Assembly (NCBI GenBank): GCA_964406445.1
Contig: CAYORU010000069.1
Span: 1-5,500 of the forward strand
Direction of reading: 5' to 3'
Source: SG8-30 sp964406445
GTDB taxonomy: Bacteria > Pseudomonadota > Gammaproteobacteria > Steroidobacterales > Steroidobacteraceae
Length of the DNA stretch: 5,500 nt
Positions within the stretch are counted from its first letter, which is position 1. The number at the start of each line of letters is the position of its first letter. The notes under the pieces are model-generated. The model ran no database searches. It was not told the origin of the DNA and worked only from the letters and a program-made list of their open reading frames with translations. Both the position numbers and the translations under genes were made by a program. Below, piece by piece: positions 1 through 5,500 of this stretch.

Positions 1-1062
1 ATCAACCGGCTGCCGGCCGACGAGCTGCGCCACGCCGTGATCGCGCTGACCGAGGCGACCGATTTTGCGAGGCGGATCGGGCGCCCGGACGTCGCCGTCC
101 ATGCGCTCCACAAGAAGCCCGGCAAGGACCCGGCGACCTACCTGCGGCTCTTTCGCCTGCTTCGGACGCTGCGCCCCGAGGTCGTGCACACGCGCAACCT
201 CGGCACGCTGGACTGCCAGGCCGTCGCGGCGCTGGCGCGGATCCCGCTGCGCATCCACGGCGAGCACGGCTGGGATATCCACGATCCGGACGGAACGAAC
301 CGCAAGTACCAGGCCCGGCGGCGGACCCTGGGCCCGCTGATCCACCGCTTCGTGACCGTTTCCCGGGATCTCGAGCGCTACCTCGTGGACACTGTCGGGA
401 TCGCGCCGGCGAAGGTGCGGCGGATCTGCAACGGGGTCGACACCGAGCGCTTCCATCCCGGCGCGTCGCAGGCCGCTGCGCCACCGGCGCCCTTCGTCGT
501 CGGCAGCGTCACGCGCTTCGAACCCATCAAGGACCCGATGAACCTCGTCAACGCCTTCCTTCTGGCCCGCAAGGCCCTGGCCGGCCGGCCGGGCGCGCCC
601 GACCTGCGCCTCGTGATGCTGGGCGACGGCCCGTTGCGCCGTCCGGCGCTCGCGGCGCTCGAAGCGGCCGGCGAGGCCAGCCACGCCGAATTGCCCGGCG
701 CACGGGAGGACGTCGCCCCGCGGCTGCGGGAGTGCCATCTGTACGCGCTCGGCTCGCGTCGCGAAGGCATCTCCAACACGGTCCTCGAGGCGATGGCCTC
801 CGGGCTGCCGGTCGTGGCGAGCGCCACCGGCGGCAACCTCGAGCTCGTCGAGGATGGCGTCACCGGCGCCCTCGTGCCGCCCGAAGATCCGCAAGCGCTG
901 GCCGGGGCGCTCGTCCGCTACGCAACCGACCCGGCCTTGCGTGACCGCCATGCCCGCGCCGCCCGGGAGCGCGCCGAGCGGCTGTTCTCGCTGCAGGGCA
1001 TGGTCGCGGCCTACCGCGACCTCTACCGCGCCGCCCGGCCGTCCCTCGGAGTCGCCGACTGA
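1..1062 (+). CDS. GT4 glycosyltransferase, XrtA/PEP-CTERM system-associated type (5' partial)
   Basis: This is predicted to be a cytoplasmic or membrane-peripheral retaining glycosyltransferase (GT-B fold, family GT4) that adds a sugar to the lipid-linked EPS repeat unit. The frame is open from base 1, and the readable product has 353 residues. The GTG at 37 is not the likely start, because the 12 codons before it read as family sequence (INRLPADELRHAVIAL). Roughly 20-30 N-terminal residues, including the usual Gly-rich GGLE-type loop, should lie upstream. Visible landmarks are HTRN (187-198), EHGWDIHD (262-285), the linker motif NGVDTERF (430-453), and the C-terminal domain with the GT4 E-x7-E pair at codons 763 and 787, followed by EAMASGLPVVAS. 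From memory, this pattern matches the TIGR03088 family ('sugar transferase, PEP-CTERM/EpsH1 system associated'). The stop TGA (1060-1062) overlaps the next start by one base. Donor and acceptor sugars cannot be read from the sequence. Confidence 0.92.
   Translation: MNRLPADELRHAVIALTEATDFARRIGRPDVAVHALHKKPGKDPATYLRLFRLLRTLRPEVVHTRNLGTLDCQAVAALARIPLRIHGEHGWDIHDPDGTNRKYQARRRTLGPLIHRFVTVSRDLERYLVDTVGIAPAKVRRICNGVDTERFHPGASQAAAPPAPFVVGSVTRFEPIKDPMNLVNAFLLARKALAGRPGAPDLRLVMLGDGPLRRPALAALEAAGEASHAELPGAREDVAPRLRECHLYALGSRREGISNTVLEAMASGLPVVASATGGNLELVEDGVTGALVPPEDPQALAGALVRYATDPALRDRHARAARERAERLFSLQGMVAAYRDLYRAARPSLGVAD
1048..1051 (+). promoter_or_regulatory. Ribosome binding site for the amidotransferase gene
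   Basis: GGAG lies inside the last codons of the upstream glycosyltransferase gene, 10 bases before the ATG at 1062. It supports that ATG as the start, as does the Cys that must sit at position 2 in this enzyme class. Because the site is within coding sequence and the genes overlap as TGATG, translation is probably coupled to the upstream gene. Confidence 0.6.
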
Positions 1063-2966
1063 TGTGCGGCATCACCGGCATCGTCGACCTCGCCGGCCAG
1101 CGCCCCGTGGACGAGGCGCGCCTGCGCGCCATGAACGGCGCGCTCCGCCATCGTGGCCCCGACGGCGACGGCTTCCACCTCGAGCCCGGCGTCGGCTTCG
1201 GCCACCGCCGCCTGGCCATCATCGACCTCGAGGGCGGCAAGCAGCCGCTCTACAACGAGGATGAGACCGTCGTCGTCACCTACAACGGCGAGATCTTCAA
1301 CTACCAGGGCGTCGAGCAGGAGCTCATGGCCCGCGGCCACGTCTTCCGCACGCGCTGCGACACCGAGGTGATCGTCCACGCCTGGGAGGAGTGGGGCGAG
1401 CGCTGCCTCGAGCGCTTCAACGGCATGTTCGCCTTCGCCGTCTGGGACCGGAACAAGCAGTCCCTGTTCATCGCCCGCGACCGCCTCGGCGTCAAGCCGC
1501 TCTACTACGCCCACCTGCCCGATGGCCGGCTGCTGTTTGCCTCGGAACTGAAGGCGATCCTCACCCACCCGGACGTCCCCCGCCGCATCGACCCGCGCGC
1601 GGTCGAGGAGTACTTCGCCTTCGGCTACGTGCCCGACCCGAAGACCATCTACCGCGACGTCCACAAGCTCGAGCCCGGCGCGTATCTCAGCCTCAAGCGC
1701 GGCCAGCGCGAGGTGAAGCCCGTGCGCTACTGGGACGTGCCGCTGACGGGCGCGCGCCAGCCGGCGCAGCCCGAGGCCGCCTGGCAGGCCGAGCTGCGCG
1801 ACCGGCTGAAGGAGTCGGTCCGCAAGCGCCTGATGTCCGACGTGCCGCTCGGCGCCTTCCTTTCCGGCGGCATCGACTCGAGCGCCGTAGTGGCGATGAT
1901 GCGCGAGATCGGCACCAACGACATCCTCACCTGCTCGATCGGCTTCAGCGAACCGCGCTACGACGAGAGCCGCTACGCGCAGATGGTCGCTGACGCCAAG
2001 CACACCAACCACAAGACCGAGATCGTCGAGGCCAGCGACTACGGCCTGCTCGACGAGCTCGTGGACATCTACGACGAGCCCTATGCCGACAGCTCGGCGA
2101 TCCCCACCTACCGGGTCTGCCAGCTGGCGCGCCGCCACGTCACCGTGGCGCTGTCCGGCGACGGCGGCGACGAGAACTTCATCGGCTACCGCCGCTACCG
2201 GCTGTTCGCCGCCGAGGAGGCCGTGCGCAGCCGGGTGCCGCTGGCGCTGCGCCAGGCCGTCTTCGGGCCGCTCGGCCGCTGGTACCCGAAGCTCGACTGG
2301 GCGCCGCGGATCTTCCGCGGCAAGACCACCTTCCAGGGCCTCGCGCGCGGAACGGTGGACGCCTACCTGCACGGCGTGTCGATCTGCTCCGACGAAATGC
2401 GCGCGGCGCTGTTCTCGGCGGATTTCCGTCGCGACCTGCAGGGCTACGCGGCCCGCGAGGTGTTCCACGGCCATGTCGCCGGCAAGCAGTTCGACGATCC
2501 GCTCTCGCTCGTGCAGTACCTCGACTTCAAGACCTACCTGCCCGGCGACATCCTGACCAAGGTGGACCGGGCGAGCATGGCCCACAGCCTCGAGGTGCGC
2601 ACCCCGTTCCTCGACTACGAGTTCGTGGAGTGGGTGTCCTCGCTGCCGGCCTCGGTCAAGCTGAGGGGCGGGGAGGGCAAGCACCTGCTCAAGGAATCAC
2701 TGCGCCCGCTGCTTCCCGAGGAAGTGTTGTTCCGCAAGAAGATGGGCTTCGCGGTGCCGCTCGACGTGTGGTTCCGCGGCTCGCTCCGCGATCACATCCT
2801 CGAGGTCGTCAAGGGCCCCCGGCTCGCCGAGTCGGGTTTCTTCGATCCGGCGACGCTCCACCGCCTCGTCGCCGACCACCAGTCCGGCCGGCGCGACCAC
2901 AGCGCGCCGCTGTGGTCGCTGCTGATGTTCGATGGCTTCCTGCGCAGCCAGGCCTCGGCGACATGA
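1062..2966 (+). CDS. XrtA-associated glutamine amidotransferase (asparagine synthase-like)
   Basis: This 634-residue enzyme is predicted to hydrolyse glutamine and transfer the ammonia to an ATP-activated carboxylate in EPS synthesis. The N-terminal glutaminase domain (about 1-190) has the class II nucleophile Cys2 after Met removal, RHRGPDG (29-35), HRRLAIIDL (48-56), YNGEIFNY (74-81) and DTE (100-102). The synthase domain (about 240-620) has the ATP PP-loop SGGIDSS (268-274), LSGDGGDE (364-371) and LTKVDRASMAHSLEVRTPFLD (498-518). No key residue appears missing, so both half-reactions should work. Length and context fit the clade known as exosortase A system-associated amidotransferase 1 (TIGR03108 as remembered), which is often mis-annotated as asparagine synthase. 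The upstream XrtA-type glycosyltransferase supports that clade over housekeeping AsnB. The substrate is unknown; a uronate carboxylate is one inference given the dehydrogenase at 4186. The gene overlaps its upstream neighbour by 1 base and its downstream neighbour by 4. Confidence 0.93.
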   Translation: MCGITGIVDLAGQRPVDEARLRAMNGALRHRGPDGDGFHLEPGVGFGHRRLAIIDLEGGKQPLYNEDETVVVTYNGEIFNYQGVEQELMARGHVFRTRCDTEVIVHAWEEWGERCLERFNGMFAFAVWDRNKQSLFIARDRLGVKPLYYAHLPDGRLLFASELKAILTHPDVPRRIDPRAVEEYFAFGYVPDPKTIYRDVHKLEPGAYLSLKRGQREVKPVRYWDVPLTGARQPAQPEAAWQAELRDRLKESVRKRLMSDVPLGAFLSGGIDSSAVVAMMREIGTNDILTCSIGFSEPRYDESRYAQMVADAKHTNHKTEIVEASDYGLLDELVDIYDEPYADSSAIPTYRVCQLARRHVTVALSGDGGDENFIGYRRYRLFAAEEAVRSRVPLALRQAVFGPLGRWYPKLDWAPRIFRGKTTFQGLARGTVDAYLHGVSICSDEMRAALFSADFRRDLQGYAAREVFHGHVAGKQFDDPLSLVQYLDFKTYLPGDILTKVDRASMAHSLEVRTPFLDYEFVEWVSSLPASVKLRGGEGKHLLKESLRPLLPEEVLFRKKMGFAVPLDVWFRGSLRDHILEVVKGPRLAESGFFDPATLHRLVADHQSGRRDHSAPLWSLLMFDGFLRSQASAT

Positions 2967-4189
2967 CGGAGCCGCTGTCGATCCTGAGCGTGTGCCGGGG
3001 CCTGCCGACGCCGACCGACCCGTCCGCGGGCATCTTCGTGCTGAACCGCGTCGAGGCCATGGCGCGTCGAGCCGATGTCTCCGTCGTCCAGCCGCTGCCG
3101 TACTTTCCCGGCGTGGCGCCCCTGCCCGCATGGGCACGCCAGCCGTCGCGTCGCCAGCGCGAGCTCGAGATCCACCATGCGCCCATGTTCTACCTGCCCC
3201 GGATCCTGAAGCAGCTCGACGCCGGCTGGCTGGCGCGGGCGATCGCAGGGCCTGCTGCGGCGGCGCACCGCCACCGGCCGCTCGACCTGATCGATGCGCA
3301 CTTCGGCTACCCGGAGGGGGCCGGCTGCGCGAGGGTCGCGAAGCGGCTCGGGGTTCCACTGTTCATCACCATCCGTGGATTCGAGACCGAGTATGCCGGC
3401 ATGCGCGATGTCGGCCCGCCGATGCTCGACGCCATGAGATCGGCCTGCGGCGTCGTGGCGGTGAGCCACTCGCTGCGCGACCTTGCCGTGGCGCACCACG
3501 TGGCGCCCGGGCGGGTCGCGGTCGTCCACAACGCCGTCAACTCGCGGGTTTTTCACTACGCGGGGCGCCGGGAGGCGCGAGCGCGCCTCGGGCTGGATGC
3601 CGTCCGGCCGCTGCTGGTCTCGGTGGGGCACCTGATCTCGCGCAAGCGGCACCACGTGCTCCTGGAGGCCTTCGCGCGCCTGCATGCCGCGAACCCCGCC
3701 GCGCGCCTCGCGATCATCGGCGCGGCCTCCTTCGAGGCGGACTACCCCGAGCGCCTGCGCGTGCAGGTCCGGGCGCTCGGGATCGACGAGGCCGTGCAGT
3801 TCCTCGGCAACCTCGAGCCGGCGGTCGTCGCGGACTGGCTCGCAGCCGCAGACGCCTTCGCGCTGGCAACCGCCCGGGAAGGTTGCTGCAATGCCGTGCT
3901 CGAGGCTCTGGCGGTGGGCACCCCCGTGGTGACCACCCCCGTCGGGGATAACGCGCATTTCGTGAAAGAGTCGGTCAACGGATATCTCGTTCCGGTGGAC
4001 GATAGCGAGTCGCTCGCCGCGGCCCTCGGCCGCGTGCTGTCCGCGCCGGCGCTCGCGCCCCGGCAGGACATTGCGGCCGCCCTGCAGCGGCAGGTGGGTG
4101 ACTGGGACGCCGTGGCCGGCCGGGTGCTGGCCTTCTTTCGTGAGCGCCTCGCGGCTCGAGCCACCGGGGCAGGGGATTCCGTGCGATGA
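2963..4189 (+). CDS. GT4 glycosyltransferase, TuaC-like
   Basis: This 408-residue GT-B glycosyltransferase probably acts at the inner membrane surface on the EPS lipid intermediate. The N-terminal acceptor domain has GIF at 23-25 followed by VLNRVEAMAR, PLPYFPGV near 44-51, DAHFGYPEG (111-119) and IRGFETEY (137-144). This layout recalls TuaC-type transferases of teichuronic acid synthesis. The C-terminal donor domain starts near VVHNAVNS, and has SVGHLISRKRHH (220-231; Lys228 is a candidate donor-phosphate contact) and the E-x7-E pair Glu306/Glu314, followed by EALAVGTPVVTTPVGDN. There is no signal peptide or convincing transmembrane segment. The frame stays open upstream of 2963, but that stretch lies over the amidotransferase gene and reads as Pro/Arg-rich shadow. 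ATG 2963 gives the expected N-terminus and an ATGA overlap. The Shine-Dalgarno match is weak (AGG at 2950-2952), so expression likely relies on coupling. The sugar transferred is unknown. Confidence 0.9.
   Translation: MTEPLSILSVCRGLPTPTDPSAGIFVLNRVEAMARRADVSVVQPLPYFPGVAPLPAWARQPSRRQRELEIHHAPMFYLPRILKQLDAGWLARAIAGPAAAAHRHRPLDLIDAHFGYPEGAGCARVAKRLGVPLFITIRGFETEYAGMRDVGPPMLDAMRSACGVVAVSHSLRDLAVAHHVAPGRVAVVHNAVNSRVFHYAGRREARARLGLDAVRPLLVSVGHLISRKRHHVLLEAFARLHAANPAARLAIIGAASFEADYPERLRVQVRALGIDEAVQFLGNLEPAVVADWLAAADAFALATAREGCCNAVLEALAVGTPVVTTPVGDNAHFVKESVNGYLVPVDDSESLAAALGRVLSAPALAPRQDIAAALQRQVGDWDAVAGRVLAFFRERLAARATGAGDSVR
4171..4176 (+). promoter_or_regulatory. Ribosome binding site for the AlgD-like gene
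   Basis: AGGGGA lies inside the end of the glycosyltransferase gene, 9 bases before the ATG at 4186. It supports that start, which also gives the expected MKICVIGLGYVG N-terminus of a nucleotide-sugar dehydrogenase. It is the longest Shine-Dalgarno match at the junctions in this window. Confidence 0.6.
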
Positions 4190-5500
4190 AGATCTGTGTG
4201 ATCGGCCTGGGCTACGTCGGCGCCGTGACGGCCGTCTGCCTGGCCCGCGACGGCCACGATGTCCTGGGCGTGGACCTGGACCGGACCAAGGTGGACCTGC
4301 TGGCCTCGGGCCAGCCGCCGATCATCGAGGAGGGCCTGCAGCAGGTCACCACGGCGGCCACGTCGAGCGGCCGGCTGAAGGTGCAGGACCACCTCGACGA
4401 GTCGGTCGCCGCCTGCGACCTGATCTTCGTCTGCGTGGGCACGCCGTCCGCTCCGAACGGGAGCCAGAGCCTCGTGGCCGTCGAGCGGGTCTCCGTCCAG
4501 CTCGGCGAGCTGCTGCGGAAGGCCGGCGGTTTTCCGGTCGTTGTGCTGCGCTCGACGGTGCCGCCGGGCACGACCGACACCGTGGTCGCGCCGCTGCTCG
4601 CCAAGGCCTCGGGACGGACCGTCAACGAGGCCTTCGGACTGTGTTTCCAGCCCGAGTTCCTGCGCGAGGGCAGCTCGGTCAAGGACTACTACAACCCGCC
4701 GTTCACCATCGTCGGCTCGGAGTCCGAAAGGGCCATCGAGGTCGTCCGTTCGCTCTTCGGTGGGCTGCCCGGCGAGTTCATCGCCACGGCGACGCGCAAC
4801 GCGGAGATGGTCAAGCTGGCCTGCAATGCCTTCCACGCCATGAAGGTGTCCTTCGCCAACGAGATCGGCCGGCTGGGGCGCAGCCTCGGGGTGGACTCGC
4901 GGGCGGTCATGGACCTCGTCTGCCGCGACCGCAGCCTCAACATCTCGACCGCCTACCTGCGACCCGGCTTCGCCTATGGCGGTTCGTGCCTGCCGAAGGA
5001 CCTTCGGGCCCTGCTCTACCTCGCCAAGCGCAACGACGTCGAGCTGCCGATGCTCGCCGGCGTAGGCAGCACCAATGCGTTGCACATCGACCATGCGGCC
5101 GATCTGGTCATGGCCCAAGGCTCGCGCCAGGTGGCGCTGCTGGGACTGAGCTTCAAGCCCGGCACGGACGACCTGCGCGAGAGCCCGCTGGTCGGACTGG
5201 CCGAGCGGCTGATCGGCAAGGGCTACCAGCTGCGCATCTATGATCCGGCGGTGAGCCTCGCGCGGCTCATCGGCGCGAACAAGCGTTACATCGAGCAGAC
5301 CCTGCCGCACATCGGCGACATGCTGGCGGACGACCTCGGCACCGTGCTTTCGGGCGCGGGGGTCGTGGTGGTCGGCTTCCGCAGCGCTGAGGTCGAGGAG
5401 GCGCTGGGCGCGCTCGAGCCGGGCTCCGTGCCGATCATCGACCTCGTCGGCGTAGATGGCGTGCTGCCGCGCGCGCAGCGTTACGAGGGCATCTGCTGGT
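4186..5500 (+). CDS. algD: AlgD-like GDP-mannose 6-dehydrogenase (3' end at window edge)
   Basis: This is a cytoplasmic NAD-dependent four-electron dehydrogenase that oxidises C6 of a nucleotide sugar, most likely GDP-mannose to GDP-mannuronate, to supply EPS. The 438 readable codons cover the whole fold. The NAD-binding domain has GLGYVG (7-12), Asp30 after strand 2, VCVGTPS (82-88), RSTVPPGT (122-129) and PEFLREG with Glu161. The central helix carries Lys210, Asn214 and His217. The catalytic loop GGSCLPKD puts the nucleophile at Cys268, the number I recall for Pseudomonas AlgD. The C-terminal domain has LSFKPGTDDLRESP (321-334), then IGKGYQLRIYD and GANKRYIEQTLPHI. These features, with the terminal EGICW, look more like AlgD than UDP-glucose dehydrogenase (Ugd). 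The next base after Trp438 is T, as a stop would need, so little or nothing is missing. UDP-glucose specificity cannot be excluded. The gene overlaps its upstream neighbour by 4 bases (ATGA). Confidence 0.92.
   Translation, partial: MKICVIGLGYVGAVTAVCLARDGHDVLGVDLDRTKVDLLASGQPPIIEEGLQQVTTAATSSGRLKVQDHLDESVAACDLIFVCVGTPSAPNGSQSLVAVERVSVQLGELLRKAGGFPVVVLRSTVPPGTTDTVVAPLLAKASGRTVNEAFGLCFQPEFLREGSSVKDYYNPPFTIVGSESERAIEVVRSLFGGLPGEFIATATRNAEMVKLACNAFHAMKVSFANEIGRLGRSLGVDSRAVMDLVCRDRSLNISTAYLRPGFAYGGSCLPKDLRALLYLAKRNDVELPMLAGVGSTNALHIDHAADLVMAQGSRQVALLGLSFKPGTDDLRESPLVGLAERLIGKGYQLRIYDPAVSLARLIGANKRYIEQTLPHIGDMLADDLGTVLSGAGVVVVGFRSAEVEEALGALEPGSVPIIDLVGVDGVLPRAQRYEGICW

Noticed and set aside
37..39. 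GTG at 37 as the start of the first glycosyltransferase
   Set aside because: The frame is open to base 1 and the preceding codons match the expected family sequence. The N-terminal nucleotide-binding loop would also be absent, so the true start is before the window.
1023..2684. Minus-strand open frame of more than 550 codons opposite the amidotransferase gene
   Set aside because: The plus strand encodes a full set of conserved amidotransferase motifs. The antisense product is low-complexity (Val/Ala/Asp/Leu/Arg-rich) with no family motif. Long antisense frames are expected when third positions are nearly all G or C.
2630..2962. Upstream extension of the second glycosyltransferase frame into the amidotransferase gene
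   Set aside because: The extra residues are Pro/Arg/Ala-rich shadow of the amidotransferase C-terminus. Family-like sequence begins only just after the ATG at 2963.
1062..2966. Housekeeping asparagine synthetase AsnB
   Set aside because: The motifs are shared with AsnB, but the tight operon with glycosyltransferases and a nucleotide-sugar dehydrogenase, and the length of 634 residues, favour the EPS-associated amidotransferase clade.
4018..4034. Perfect 7-bp inverted repeat CGCGGCC / GGCCGCG with a 3-base loop, resembling a terminator stem
   Set aside because: It lies inside the TuaC-like gene in an Ala/Leu/Gly/Arg-coding stretch and has no T-tract after it. GC-only hairpins of this size arise by chance in such sequence.
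3742..5310. Minus-strand open frame of more than 520 codons opposite the TuaC-like and AlgD-like genes
   Set aside because: It spans two well-supported plus-strand genes, shows no recognisable domain, and is explained by codon bias.

Overview
The window is one uninterrupted, plus-strand, high-GC gene string from an exopolysaccharide (EPS) locus. Third codon positions are almost all G or C. Two of the four proteins (a GT4 glycosyltransferase and an asparagine-synthase-like amidotransferase) resemble families found mainly in the EPS regions that carry exosortase A (XrtA/EpsH) in PEP-CTERM-producing Proteobacteria. The likely host is therefore a high-GC beta- or gammaproteobacterium. No gene here fixes the taxon, so this is inference.

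Layout: (1) bases 1-1062, a glycosyltransferase of the XrtA/PEP-CTERM-associated type, whose first few dozen residues lie before the window; (2) 1062-2966, a complete class II glutamine amidotransferase/asparagine-synthase-like enzyme of the XrtA-associated type; (3) 2963-4189, a complete TuaC-like GT4 glycosyltransferase; (4) 4186-5500, an AlgD-like GDP-mannose 6-dehydrogenase that is complete or nearly so (438 codons, ending in the usual C-terminal motif at the window edge). The three junctions overlap by 1, 4 and 4 bases. There is no intergenic space, no internal promoter or terminator that can be supported, and no RNA gene, mobile element, CRISPR array or sizeable repeat.

How the genes may work together (inference): the dehydrogenase would oxidise a nucleotide sugar, most likely GDP-mannose, to its uronate. 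The two glycosyltransferases would build a lipid-linked repeat unit at the cytoplasmic face of the membrane. The amidotransferase would move glutamine-derived ammonia onto an acceptor, possibly the uronate carboxylate. Polymerase, export, xrtA/epsH and other EPS genes are expected outside the window. The pathway type is largely known; what remains open is the sugar composition and the amidotransferase substrate.
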